From Coniella vitis (lineage: Eukaryota; Ascomycota; Sordariomycetes; Diaporthales; Schizoparmaceae): 64,000 nt of DNA. Numbering within the stretch: position 1 is the stretch's first letter; every line of letters begins with the position of its first letter. The notes beneath the pieces are model-generated. The model was given only the letters and a program-made list of their open reading frames with translations, was not told the origin of the DNA and did not search any database. The DNA lies in assembly GCA_011317545.1 (NCBI GenBank), contig WUJK01000004.1, positions 1,550,001 through 1,614,000 of the forward strand. Reading direction: 5' to 3'. This document shows, in pieces, positions 12,747-24,675 of the stretch. The translations under genes and the position numbers were made by a program.

Positions 12747-12904
12747 TGGTGGTGTTGCTGGTGTTGCTGGTGTTGCTGGGCAGACTGGTCGTCGGTGGAC
12801 TCAATCTGTGCGGCAGGAGCAGAGGATACAGCTCCAGCACTGGGCAAGAGGCCTTGCGTGAGGCCTGGGGTCTGGATGGGAGGAGTGGAATTGAGGTCTT
12901 CCAT
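10055..12904 (-). CDS. Zn2Cys6 transcription factor with fungal-specific TF domain and two polyQ tracts
   Basis: Probable nuclear DNA-binding regulator, target unknown. Six exons: 12904-12606, 12525-12436, 12323-11045, 10987-10930, 10863-10685 and 10624-10055, giving 824 aa. The N-terminus is Q/P-rich with a 12-residue polyQ. The zinc cluster is split by two introns: C98-x2-C101-x6-C108-x8-C117-x2-C120-x9-C130, with the last Cys codon made across an intron. The middle-homology fungal_trans region follows, roughly residues 190-600. The C-terminus has a second 12-Gln run and a tyrosine/glycine-rich tail. Every junction is GT-AG and in phase. The 57-nt intron at 11044-10988 is a multiple of three without a stop, so its retention would add 19 residues. 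I cannot assign it to a known regulator. Neither neighbour (LEU4-type, P450) is an obvious target. Confidence 0.87.
10325..10360 (-). repeat. CAG/CAA trinucleotide repeat coding C-terminal polyQ
   Basis: Read on the minus strand this is ten CAG codons in a row, then CAA and CAG, giving 12 glutamines near the C-terminus of the Zn2Cys6 protein. The pure CAG run is likely length-variable between strains. Confidence 0.95.
12713..12748 (-). repeat. CAG/CAA repeat coding N-terminal polyQ
   Basis: Eight CAG and four CAA codons on the minus strand encode 12 glutamines upstream of the zinc cluster. Further Q/H-rich codons lie on both sides. Confidence 0.95.
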
Positions 12905-14208
12905 GACGAAAGAGAAGAGACGCACTGGGCGGTCCTTCGCAATGGGATGGCCGGCAACCAAGATGGGAATTGTGGTGATGAATTGGGTCGTCGGCAGGCA
13001 CGACAGAAGCTGCAGAAGAGCTTGGTGTGTGCCCGTGGCAAAAGAGTTCCCGCTTTTTATGTGTGGGCCCATGCAGAAAACTTGGGCAGGGTTTTATCAG
13101 CTCGCTACTATGTAGCTGGCAAGCTCGGCTCCCGGCCCTAGTACTTAGTAAATAACGTCTGGGTTAGGGTTCACAGATAGGGCCAGGGTTTTAGGGGCAC
13201 GGACCAGTCCCTATTATTTTAAAAATTTCTGTTCTTGCATTATAGCAAGCATATATATGCGTGTATATCCACTCTTGCTCTTGTTCGCCTTATCTGATTA
13301 AGAGCTGTCTTAAATTAAAAAGTCCAGCAGCATTTTGCATCTGCTCTGCTCGGGTAACATCTCAAGAACCTTATTCCGCGGCTGTATCTGCCATCACTAG
13401 CAAGCACAGCTGTTTATAGTGCTATATAAGGCTCTTGACTTCTGGCCTAGTGCTGGATGCTCTGGATAAGTAGACAAGCTGCTCCTCAAATGGCTCGGCT
13501 CTCCGGCTCTTTCTCTATGCTGATCTGACACATATATAGTACATTCCCGTAACATGGGCCTCCACCTGCAGTGCAGACAAAGTACAAGGTATATCACATC
13601 CTGTGTGCTTCCTTGCTGGCAGGCATGGTGGGCTTTTATATATTCGAATAGTTCAAGGACTGGCGAAGGAGGGGGTGCAGAAGTCCACTGATACGATGCG
13701 CCTGAATACCTTTGATACCGTCTCTGCGTCCCCACTCTCGGTTCCCGAGGCTACTATGTACTCGTGTCTTGCAGCCCGCCAGAAGCGTGCCAGAATGATT
13801 GCGGGCCTTATCCTGAGGGATATCGCCCTATCAAGTCTCTGCTCTTGAATCGGATCGTCGTCTCACTGTTGTATCCGTTCTCCCTTGTGAGTTGTCACTG
13901 TCACGTTTGAGTCTGCATTTGCTTGCAGCTGCAGATGTACTATTACAATGTACATACAGAGCAAATGACCCTACCCATTGCTTTGAGTTTTGCTGCGTTG
14001 GTCTAAAGCCGCGCGAGTAAGGATGTCTAGTCCGACCATAGATTACATGAATCAGTGTAGTTCACCACCGAGTTGCAATTGTGATTCTTCCTTCTCGATG
14101 TTGGCCTGCACCCTCGACCAGTTATATATTGTTTTATGCGTGTCGAGGCTTTCTTGCCGCCGTCTTTTCACTGCCATTCGCCGGCCTGAAGTGCTTTTGC
14201 GTTGCAAG
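12905..14208. other. Divergent intergenic region between the Zn2Cys6 and P450 genes
   Basis: AT-richer than its surroundings around 13200-13330. It carries two copies of TACTATGTA (13106-13114, 13752-13760) and an isolated TTAGGG-like word near 13165. No supported gene. It must hold both promoters, since the flanking genes diverge. Confidence 0.5.
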
Positions 14209-16052
14209 ATGCCATCGTCAAGTGTTTTTATGACCGATGCTAAGGCTGTTTTGGCGTCTGCCCTTTTCTTTGTGCTAATTGGCGTTTTAGTCCTAAAGCG
14301 AAACCGGTCACCTCACCCTCTGCCTCCAGGACCAAAGGGCATGTTCATGGTTGGCAGCCTCTGGCAGCTCAGTGAGCAGCTCGAGCAAGATTTTAAAGCA
14401 TGGGGCCAAGAGTACAGTATGTGCTTTTTTGGCTCTCTCTCTCCTTCACTTGCAAGAACTGAACAGACCATGAACTTGCCAGAACTAGGTTATTGCGTAC
14501 TCGGTGAATAATAACTGATGATAATCACTATCCTTAGACTCCGATGTCATCCATATCAAGGTCCTCGGGCAGCACATGATATGCCTAAACAGCGTCGAAG
14601 CAGCAACAGATCTGCTCGACAAACGCGGCAGCAACTACTCTGACCGGCCTCGTTTCACCCTCTTCGAAGTGTAAGAGAAGTGCTCCTCCGCGAACAATGA
14701 CAATGACACACGCCGTTAACCTCATGATATAACCGCCATAGAATGGGCTGGGGCCTGACGCTCACCTTTCTCCGCTGGGGTCCCCGATGGAAACTCCACC
14801 GCCGGCTCTTCCAAACAACCTTGACCCAATCCGCCATCAAGACCTTCCGCCCGATGCAGACGCAAGAAACCCACAAGGCAGTACGCTCCCTCCTCGCCTC
14901 ACCCAAGGACTGGTGCGACACCACTCTGCTCCTTGCAACAAGCATCATCTTCCGCATCGCCTACGGCCAAGAAGTCACCTCCCGCGACTCGCCATACACA
15001 GCAATGGCCCACGCCGCCAACAATGCCACTACCAACGGTGGCATTGCAGGGTCCACTGTCGTCGACGTGTTTCCCCTCGCGCGCTACCTGCTCCCTTCCT
15101 GCCTGTCCCCGGCTCTTCGCCACGCTCGCCAAAGCAGGGCCGCCATCCAGACCATCCACGATGTCCCCTGGGCCAATAGCATGCGCGCCATTGAAGCCGG
15201 TACCGCCGCGCCAAGCTTTATGAAGAAGCACTACGAGGCGTGGACCGCAAATACCAAAGCAGGCATGCCGCAAGAGATGACCCTCGACGACCTCAAGGGC
15301 GCCACAGCGGCCGTCTTCATCGCTGGTGGCAACAGCACGTGGGGCACCATCCTCACCCTGATGCTGTTTCTCACAAAGTACCGCCACGTGCAGCAGCGCG
15401 TACAGGATGAGCTCGATGCTGTCGTGGGGGACACCCGCTTGCCTTCATTCGATGATAGGCCTGCGCTGACGTATTTCAATGCGTTCATGCAGGAATGTAT
15501 GCGTGTGCTCCCGCTTAACCCCCTCGTTATCCCGCATTGTACGCTTCAGGACGATGTGTACAAGGGCATGTTCATCCCCGCTGGCAGTGTCGTCTTCGCA
15601 AACACAAAGGCCATGTCGAGTAACGCAGCCACGTACCGGGATCCCGACGTGTTTGACCCAGACCGGTTCCTCGCGAGGGGGGAGCCGTTCCCCGTTGGCA
15701 ACTTTGGGTTTGGTCGGCGCAAGTGTCCTGGGAACCATCTTGCGCTCGCGTCCGTGTACGTTTTTGTGGCAACGCTGATGAGTATCTTTGAACTCGAGAA
15801 GGTTGTGGATGCCCAGGGGAAGGAGGTGGAGCCGCAAGTTGCTTTGACGGTGGGCTTGGGCGGGTAAGTGATGAGTCTGATCTCCTTTTGCAAACCAATT
15901 GACCTATTTGGTCTGTTGAAGTGACGGCCACGCTTTTCGAGAACTGACAATGGGACCATTTCGCTAGGCACCCTGCCCTCTTTGAGTGTCAACTGAAGTT
16001 GAGATCACCGGAGCGGGCCAAGATCTTGCAGAATTCTGAGGCGGAGGAGTGA
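14209..16052 (+). CDS. Cytochrome P450 monooxygenase, microsomal
   Basis: Heme-thiolate monooxygenase anchored in the ER by an N-terminal helix (about 13-29), followed by the proline-rich hinge PLPPGPKG. Four exons, 14209-14416, 14538-14670, 14742-15863 and 15968-16052, give 515 aa, the usual fungal P450 length. Diagnostic motifs are all intact: I-helix AGGNST at 308-313, K-helix ECMR at 365-368, a PERF-like FDPDRF, and heme-binding FGFGRRKCPG with cysteine ligand C442. The overall look recalls fungal CYP64/OrdA-like enzymes, but that is a weak impression. No polyketide synthase, peptide synthetase or terpene gene is adjacent, so no pathway can be proposed. All introns are GT-AG and in phase. 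Confidence 0.92.
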
Positions 16053-16849
16053 TCGTGACGGCCGATGAATCCATGAATGATGTTGTAATGAAGATACGAA
16101 TACAGGATGTACTTATTTTCTGCGACTCAACATCTCAATGGTGTGTGATGTGGTGCATTGCGTGTATGGTTATTTTGTCTTTGCTCGAATTTGCTCGAAT
16201 CTGACGCGGTTTCTCCTTTTTTGTTTTGTTTTGTTTTTAGAGAAAAAAAGTTTTTTTCGATGTAGATAGGTTTCGAGAGGCCTAGTGTTGGGCTTCGTCG
16301 TTCAATGCATAAACTAGAGGAGCTCCCTCCGTGCGCATTGCGTGGCTTGCTACGACTTGGCAATGCTGGGCATATATATTTTCTATTACAAGAAATTGAC
16401 GACGTGCGAGTATAGCAACAAAGCATCCTCATGTATGGTAGCATATCTAAGCCAACGAACAAGTCGATGGAGATGACATAGGGTAGCAACGCAGGATTGC
16501 AAAGTCACTGCTCGAATCCGCCCATACAATGCATGAGCCTCTATGTTGGCTAGTCGAGCTTTGTAAAGATTTGGAGAGAAGAACCGAGTGCCAATTTGCT
16601 AAATGTCTCATGCTTTGTGCAAACTTCATCCGTAACCGGATTGATGCCGAGTTGTCTCCTGAGCGTCTATCTAGGATGCCGAAAGAGATGGCCCAACTGT
16701 TCTAGTACTTTTATGTGCGCATGCGCGTATCATCCAACGCTGTACTCGCTTGTTCCTCTGTGTCGTCCAGGCGGAATATGATAAGAAATCAGATAAGCAG
16801 TGGGCGAATATGGAGAACGAGGCTTCGAGCCATTGTTTGCTTGCAACCT
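16053..16849. other. Intergenic region between convergent P450 and NC2-beta genes
   Basis: Holds the two 3' untranslated regions. I see no additional gene, RNA or repeat. Confidence 0.5.
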
Positions 16850-17945
16850 CTAGTTGTGTCGGGCGGCGGCAGCAGCAAATTGCTCTGCCTGCAATCGCTC
16901 TAATTCCTCCATCGACATACCACTCTGATCAAATTTGTTGAGCTTCTTTTCGCGGCCCTGTTGAGATCATGTCAGTCAAGAGTGCAACTGCAGATGTTCA
17001 CATGCAAGGGTCACGGCCAGACTGACCTTTTGCTGTTCCTTATGCTCAGATGCAGCCTCCAGTACCGCAGGAACGTAGTCAGAGAACCCCAGTTGCTCCA
17101 GTGCCTTGGTGATGTGGTCGCAAGCAATGGTCTTCTTGGCCTCCTTTTCTGAGATCTCGTTGGCTTCAGATGAAACAAGGGTGATGAACTCGACGCAACA
17201 TTCTATGAGCAAGTCGCGAGCTTCCTTGGAAAAGGCTACACCATTGGCGGGTGGTAAGATCTCGCTGACGATCTTTTGGACAGTAGCTATAGACGTATGT
17301 TAGAATCATGCTCAAACAGATGCGAGAAAGTAACCGATGGGTTGGTCTGTATGATTGTTGACATGGGTTGGTAGACCATCCATCCAACAGGCCAACCCCC
17401 GGATCTCGGTAGCAACGCCTCCATTCGGCAATTTCGAAGGAACAATGTGAGGCCATGGCTTACCCTTTGGCAGTGATAGATCGTCGGCAGCTATACTTGC
17501 TGTTAGCTTGTGCTTCATACAAATCAAATCTCAAGTACGTATCGTGTACCGGGGATTGCGCACTGGCACTGCCGTATGGAGTGAACCTATCCATAATGGT
17601 AGGTAGGATGACTGATATGCGAGCGAGGACTTTGAATGGGACACATATAGGAAGGAGGTGGCATGGATCTAGTCGCCAACGAGTCTGGAAGCTGGAAGAT
17701 TATGGGCCATAGTATGAAGAGTCTGGCTACTCAAATACAAACCCAAAGTGAAAGATGGCTGGCCTAGCACCTACTCACTGGGCAAGGCTTGTCTACACAG
17801 CAGCGACGAGTGTGGCAGTTGGCGACAACTTTGAACGCTGATAGGTGATAATGCACCACAGAAAAAGGAGAGACAATGAATCATTTCGAAATTTCAACAT
17901 GTTGATGGATAAAATGCACGCACCTCCGAATTCATGGTCAGACAT
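16850..17945 (-). CDS. NCB2: Negative cofactor 2 subunit beta (NC2-beta/Dr1/Ncb2), TBP-associated repressor
   Basis: Histone-fold protein that pairs with NC2-alpha, binds TBP on promoter DNA and blocks TFIIA/TFIIB entry. Four exons, 17945-17924, 17490-17464, 17286-17027 and 16957-16850, give 138 aa, the usual size of the yeast and animal proteins. The start reads MSDHEFGAADDLSLPKATVQ. The fold then runs through IVSEILPP, the SKEARDLLIECCVEFITLV helix and ACDHITKALEQLGF. The C-terminus ends in an alanine-rich QFAAAAARHN. Exons 1 and 2 are only 22 and 27 nt, and the first intron (17923-17491, 433 nt) is long for a filamentous fungus, so an extra leader exon is possible. Identity is secure; exon 1 is slightly less so. 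Confidence 0.9.
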
Positions 17946-19256
17946 GGTGGATGATATAGGCGACCTGCCCAGAACGCCAACTCAGCGCAAAGCGTACGCG
18001 CCCTTCACAGCAAACAAAACCGCCAGGAAGCCGAGTTCAGTGGGAGCGGGAAAGTGAAGCATCAAAGAAAAATTATTTAAGTCATTGGATCATGTGAGGC
18101 TTTTCATATTGTTGCGCTCTCGAAATTGGGTGCCTCATTGGCAAAGTCCAGGTCAGCTGCTCTGGTTGATCAACGGCACATTTGGGCCAGCCGCTTTAGA
18201 CGAGGTCGACCTTGGGCCTTTAAGTACTTGACTCGGTGTTTACCCTCCCACTGACAGAAGGCAGGAGCCGTCAGCTTCGAAAGGCGCTCGGATCATGTGG
18301 CTCGGTATCATCTTATCGAGAATAACACTAACCCTCTTCCGACCTTAGCGCCCCTTGCCTCAGCCACTTTCTACTTTCTCCAAAAGATTTCTCACAAAAA
18401 GTTGAGCTCGTGCAACGTTTTTCTCTTCATAATTTTTCCTTCACCATCAAGGTTGCACATTTTGCGCTGCTCAACCGCCGCAAATGCTAACGGCATCGGC
18501 CTCAAACTTCTGTCAGCATGCATGATGCTGACATAGAACACTAGCGTGTCCAACTGCGACGCTCTGCTGCTTGCGCGCGCAGCTCCAAAAAAGGTATGTG
18601 GTGGAATTTCCTTCGATCGCTTTCCTTTCCCTTCAAATGATGAGCTTTATGTCGCCCCAGGCATACCAAATCATGGTGATTGACCTAGTCTTTCCAAACG
18701 GACGTTTCTGATCTTGACCTGCAAATGCTGCTTGCTTTCTTCTGCCGTTCGCTGGAATTCTGAAGGCTAACTAAGCAGCCTCAGGTTTGTAGAATGTACG
18801 AGATCTCAACGCTTCACACGTTCGACACCCGCTTGCCATGATGTTGAATCATGTACTATCAAATCCTGATCACATGTGATGACACATCCTTTGATCGCTG
18901 AGCAACAAAGACAACATATGTCCCTGCTACCAACCGTCAACCGGAAATGGCGCTGATTTGGGGCGCACAGCGGATCAGATACGGCTGCACGATGGGCACA
19001 GTTCACTTGCGCCTCGCCAAAGCCTGTAATATGTGAGTGCTAGAATACCTTTTCTTTGGCTTTCTCTCCCTTTCCCCCAAGACATGTCATGCACCGCCTA
19101 TGATTAAGAATTTACATTCCATGCTAAATCCGAAGCAAATAATGTGGAAGAAAATGTATTGCTTTTCATCTTTCGAATGAGGCTCCTCGCCACACATGAT
19201 TCTCTCGCATGTTTCAATATTGGATTCTATGCTGACATAGTCAAAAGCACTTGCAT
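17946..19256. other. Intergenic region upstream of NC2-beta
   Basis: Contains the NC2-beta promoter and the 3' flank of the SDR gene. Frames here (for example 18297-18536) look random. No RNA gene seen. Confidence 0.5.
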
Positions 19257-20211
19257 CTAGTCGTCCCGGTACGCCGCGCACTCTGGTCCATTCCAACTGG
19301 GCATCATCAGTAATTGTCCTGTCAATCATAGTAAGGAAGCAACTCACGTTAACCACTTGCCACTGAGATCGGGCGTGGCGTCCAGCGCAAGCTTGGCGAA
19401 GACGTATCCCGGCCCTTCGGGCTTGTGTAGCTTTTCGTTCTCGAAAACGGAAACGAAGTCGGCGTGCATGTCGGCGTCCATGTGTTCTTTGCCTTGTTCG
19501 CGGATGAGCTTTTGCATCGAGGTATCCGTGCGGCCTGGGTTGCCAGAGACCGTGACGATGTCCTTTTCCTCGACTGCCAGGTGCTGCACCAGGGAATGCA
19601 AGGCGGCTTTGGAAGATCCGTACGGACCCCAAGCTGTGTAGCCTTTAATTCCAGCGCCTGAAGTGACCATGACGATGCGACCCTTGGTCTTTCGAAGGTG
19701 AGGTATCGCTGCTTGGGCCTAGTCTTGTTTAGCACGACGGCCTTCTTTTTGGCGTGAGCTGGCCTAACCTACAATGGCGAGAGCACTGAAGAAGTTGATA
19801 TCGTACAGCTTCTTCCATTCGTCGATTGAGCTGTCTGCAATCCGCTTGATGGGCTCTAGGGCGGCGTGGTTGACAACCAAGCCGTCCAGCCTACCTCCAA
19901 ATTCGATGGCAAGATCAACAACTTTTGTAGCGTTCTGTTTATAGCAAATTAATGAGAAATGTTATCCCACACCAACCTTCGTACTTTCAAGATCCGATTA
20001 CCTCGAACTGAGTCAGATCTGCCGCAAGGTACCTAACACGGGAGGGGTACTCCTTCTGCAGAGCCTTAAGCTCACTCTCTGTGCGAGCAACCAGGACCAC
20101 ATTATGCGAGTTTCGCAGCAAATATTGGGAAATAGCGAGACCGATACCACGACCAGCGCCTGTTACAATGATAGTTTTGGCGGTCATAATGGAGGTATTC
20201 GTCGATGGCAC
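19257..20211 (-). CDS. Short-chain dehydrogenase/reductase (classical SDR)
   Basis: NAD(P)-dependent oxidoreductase of unknown substrate, probably soluble and cytosolic. Exons 20211-20002, 19934-19773, 19718-19348 and 19296-19257 give 260 aa. The Rossmann motif TGAGRGIG is at 17-24. The NNAG-like turn is altered to VVNHAA. The serine-bearing strand VMVTSGAG precedes the active site Y157-x3-K161 (YGSSK). The last exon supplies the short C-terminus WNGPECAAYRDD, typical of this SDR subgroup and absent if translation runs into the last intron. A second ATG at 20187 (MTAKTIIV) matches the common start of homologues and would give 252 aa. I list the first ATG but regard both as possible. Confidence 0.88.
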
Positions 20212-21928
20212 ACGAAGTCAAAACTTGAGCCACTTTTGTCGAGTGGGAAAAAGTCAGCGAAAAAAAATATCTATGTATCGCGCAGATCTTTAAAATCAAG
20301 TCATGAACATTTGCGGGTATGGTAGTGGAGTCTTTGCTCATGCTTACATAATACTTTGCGCTTACCTTCGGGTCCTAGGCATATCCGGGGACCGGCTCAC
20401 TCAAGAGCATCAATCTTGAAAGAATGTATGATCTCTAAATAGAGCCTAATTGGGCTGAAGAGATACTGCTAAATGTTATGACCCATGCAAGGATCATTAC
20501 ACTAAGGCGTTTTTGCAGCATCCTGTCAAGTAAAGTACTCCTACAAGCAACCTCGACCACCAAACAACAGCCAGACGGCATTGAATCGTCTTGAGCCAAA
20601 AGCATGCTTGAAGCTCGTGACAATCCCGAATCGACTGTGCGAAGGTCTACAAAGTAGCCTACACAATATATATAGTACTCAGTATTATGTGAACATCCCT
20701 AGGCCAACAAGGTTTCCCTTAAGCTTATAAGACATGCTACTACATACTTCAGCCGATAACGGCGATCATAAGATCTTACGAGTCATTCTTCCCGTACACG
20801 GATACTGATGGAAGACGGCATTTATTATCAACAGTCTCTTCCCGAGGACATGCGCTTTAGAGACTTCTCGCCATGAGAGAGAGGGACCTGACCTCCTATT
20901 CAGCAACAGACAATGACGAGGTGCGCGAGATTACCAACAGTTCACCCCGCAGCGCACGTCTCATACACCCTAGGATCTGTGATGGACGACGTGGATGGCT
21001 GTACTCGGGTAGCAGCAAGACGTGCAAAAGGGTGCCGGTTGGCATGTCGGGATGGTGCATGATGCTGTGCTCGGCCGTTTGTGAAGCGGTCTAGAATGAG
21101 AGGTCAACATGGACGGCCTCCAGAAAGAGCCACGCCCCTGAACAACTTGCCAGGCGAAAAAGTATCAGTGCCACTTTGTCCCCTTAACGCGGTGGATTCC
21201 TCAACTCTTAGGAAAGACGGTTCGGTCAATCAAAGTCCAGAAAGCAGCATTCAGAGCACAAGTTCCGTAGATCCGAGCTCATACAAACTACGTACAACGT
21301 CTAATTCCTCTTACATTATGACCATGCCAATCACCACACCTCCTCTTGCATCAGCCTTGCTGGCTTTGCTTGTTTCTCCAAAAAGCCGCCGTTCTTACCC
21401 ATGAGTAAGGCTTCGTAGGCGGCTCTTATACACATTCAGGCTCGAGAGCATACTGCTCGCCTTGTCGAGGTTGCGAATTCATGCTGACTATTTTAACTGT
21501 CCCAAAAATTACAAGCGGAGTGAGGTTGAGCTCATACTGTTTTGTGGCACTAGGTAGGGAACTCCTTTCCGCGACAAAACTCGTATAGAGCAAACACGCT
21601 CGCTGGTAACCGTACTGAACCACGGTGCCAGTAAAATAGGCTCACGAGCCAGGGCCCAACAGGCAACAATGCCCGTCTGAGCTCTACTGTACTCCTTTTT
21701 CTCTCGTGCATCGGCCCTGCCGTCCAGTCAAAGTATATCTCGAACAGAAATATAAAAACCAGAGGACTTGCACCATAGTAGGGGCATTGTGATTGGAAGG
21801 GCAGAATAGTATCACTCTCTTCATCAACTTCCTCATCTCCAGTCTTTCGTTGATTCCCTCACTCTTTGGGATAGAATTGATATCGCAAACTTGTCCATAT
21901 CACCATTCAATCGTCAACCTTTGCCAAA
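20212..21928. other. Intergenic region between divergent SDR and secreted-protein genes
   Basis: Contains both promoters. Small frames at 20873-21094 and 21081-21404 have no domains, splice partners or plausible composition. Nothing else identified. Confidence 0.5.
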
Positions 21929-22339
21929 ATGCAACTCATCGCTCTTTTCACATTGGCCCTGCCAGCCATTGCTGCTGCTCAGGTGGGATTTGCCCAAATT
22001 ACTCCAACTTCCCACACATTGCATTGCTAACTTGCCCCGGATCACAAGTTCACCACCAGTACCGTCACCAGCGCCTATACTACTAGCACTATTACCAGTA
22101 CATCAGCCACGGCATCCAGCACGTCCTTGGACTATGAGGCCATCTGCGAGTCCCAGGCGTACAGCTACACCGACAAGTGCCCGCAGTGTCTCGCACAGTG
22201 TGACTCGGAGACGACGCAGACTGCCGCCGAAGATTGCTATTACAGCACGTTTTCCAAGATCAACTATCTCGAGTCGGTGTGTCAGGCACAGGACGGACAC
22301 CACTGCGAGTCGACGTCTGTGAACGATGTTTGCTCCTAG
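21929..22339 (+). CDS. Small secreted cysteine-rich protein (candidate effector or wall protein)
   Basis: No family recognised. Two exons, 21929-21982 and 22049-22339, give 114 aa. The intron begins gtggga, has a gctaac branch-like site and ends acaag. Exon 1 is almost exactly a signal peptide: MQLIALFTLALPAIAAAQ with likely cleavage near AAA-Q. Then comes a Ser/Thr-rich spacer (19-44), likely O-glycosylated, and a compact domain with eight cysteines at 51, 62, 65, 69, 81, 96, 104 and 113. An even cysteine number suggests four disulfides. The predicted mature protein is under 100 aa, typical of apoplastic fungal effectors or surface proteins. No GPI-anchor signal is evident at the C-terminus. 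Secretion is inferred from sequence alone. Confidence 0.72.
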
Positions 22340-24675
22340 AGTGGGCGATGGAGCCGTGATTGTGCCATTGAATGTTGAGATTGCTTATTTCTGAGGCCGT
22401 TTGATGTTGGGCCGTGGTTCTCCGCATCAGATATCGATTCGGGCGGCTTGTGACAAAAGGTGAACCGGGAAGGAAAGGCTATATTCGTGCGTGTCTACGA
22501 TTGTTGCAATCTGCAATGCTCAGTGCTCACCAAGCTACAACGAGAAGGTTTTATGTCAGTATATATGACTACGTAGCTCGATATAGTATTTGGGTTTTGA
22601 ATATCACTGTATACCGCCTATCCTTCTCACTACATTTGCAATATCGTTGTCGGATCTCAAATGTATGCTGTTCATGTCAAAGTCTGATTTTGTTATATCA
22701 TGGCAATGGAAGATGCGTATCAAAATTCAACGGGCTGCATCCTGAGCCACTTGAAGCCATCATGGGGGTAGTGGTAGTTATCATCGACTGGTTTGCAGTC
22801 TGAATAATGTATGATGTATGATGTATGAGTCCAGAGTTGTGTAAGTAGGTGCATAGTCTCTTCCACAACTCGATCTGCTTCAAATTACCTTTGCCGATAT
22901 GCGTGTTAACGCGGTCGAAAACATAGACTGGCGACGTCGTATATCGGGATTTATCAAATAGTGTACAAGCCATTTCAATGGTACCAATTGTCAGACACCG
23001 ATACTCAAAAAGAGAGACACAAAAGGAAAATATTGCTCTCTGATATGCCAAGTTTGTAGCACGGAATACGTGCTTCGTGTATGTTCAAATCAAGATCCAG
23101 AGGCTTCCACAACGTCTTTCTGTCATGAGACGAATCGGCGTCGAGTTACCTTCCAGCTCTCTGGGCTGTTCTTTCAGAGAATCATAACAGGGACCCCCAA
23201 GCATGATCTATCCGACTGTTGCTCAAGCTGGAAGACATGTCTTGGACTCTGGCGCCGGGTTGCGCCGCATGATCTTCCGAGAAAGTGTACGAGTGGTACA
23301 TACTATGTACACAATGAGCGGCACAAAAGCAGTTACGGCTGCAACTCTGCAAGGCACCTTGCAGCTTGTGCTGTTGGGAGGTATTGTGAAGAAACTTGGA
23401 AGGGTGTGTTTGGGCGCTTACGGATAGCGTGAAGTCGGCTCTGAGTGGGCAGATGGCTGGGCAAAGGCGTGACTGGGTGCCCAACGGGCACGATCACGAT
23501 GCAATCGCAGCACTGGTACCCAATAAATACTGTATCCAAGTATAGGGGCCGCATGACCAGCAGAAGCTGAACCAGCCATTCACATGCTTCAGAGAGGCCT
23601 TTGGAGAGCCCATCTGCGCAGTGTACATGGTGAGTGTGTAATAGTGGTTAATTTCATATTCTTGAATTGGGAAACCCCGCGCTCCTAGATTTAAACAACA
23701 ACAGAACACAAAATAAACTCTGCCAAGGAAAACTCAATTGTTCTCTGGGATCAGTTTGAAGGAAATCAACAAGGCAGCATGGTATTACAGTAAGTACCTA
23801 TTATAGCATGTACTATGTACTGGCAGCCGAAGTGCTTTGTAGACGGTACTTGCCTAGCCTTGCGACCCCCCTCTACCAAGTACACATACCATACGTAGTA
23901 TACTATGTAAGGGCTCTGATCTAGCGGATTATGTAGCGGGCGTGCCAGGAGTCTGATGCCTCCCCGGGCCGCCCCAGTAGCGCTACTGTACAGTGGCACA
24001 GGGGTAACAGACGGAGATCCGCGCCGGGGCAGGGTCGTCCCTGCTAGAAACTCCCCCGCACCCCCAAAGCGCGGCAGCAGCGCTGTCCTGCAGGCGCCCG
24101 ACGTGCAATGAGAGCAAGTCGCTTTTGGGACTTGAAGACCTCATATCAATGCAGTTGGACTGCTGGCCCCGGCGATTTGAAGCACAGATTTATAGCGGAT
24201 ACTTCTGCATACGACATACATATACATAATCGTACACGAAATACACTGTACCATATACGCATGACTTTCCTCTTGTTAAGCTGGCAATCTAGGGTCCAAC
24301 GTGCTAGACAACCTTGGAATTTAGAACCTGGAGCCCTGTGCGCGGCGGCCTGAGGTACCCTGTACTTGGACCTTGGCACTTACATGCGCCTGCCATGCAC
24401 TCAGCTCGCCCAACTGCGTCCTTCACCGACCGTCGCTCCATCCTGCTCCGTCACCACAACTAATTGGCACAACCAAACCGACCTTTCGCCCTGCACCCGA
24501 ACTTCGAATCGGCGGCGCACTCGCCAGAATCAGAGCTTCTGCCTGCAAGATTCAAGACCCAAGGCCCTAGTCTGCCTGTTGGACTGTTGTTGACCGGCTG
24601 CGGCCTGCAGGCCTCGTTCGTTCTCTGCTGTCTCTCTCTACGCGCCCGCCCGATCCCATCACATCACATCTGCTG
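22340..24675. other. Intergenic region of 2.3 kb
   Basis: No supported gene. Three TACTATGTA words cluster at 23301-23309, 23811-23819 and 23901-23909. The stretch at about 24400-24670 is C-rich and is probably promoter and leader of the next gene. Confidence 0.5.

Noticed and set aside
13155..13200. TTAGGG-like words, possible interstitial telomere
   Set aside because: Only isolated single units in mixed sequence; no tandem array.
14209..20211. P450 plus SDR as a small biosynthetic cluster
   Set aside because: NC2-beta lies between them and no backbone enzyme is present, so there is no support for a shared pathway.
21891..22322. 143-codon frame over the secreted-protein gene
   Set aside because: Runs through the intron in another frame and has no signal peptide; the spliced model gives signal plus paired cysteines.
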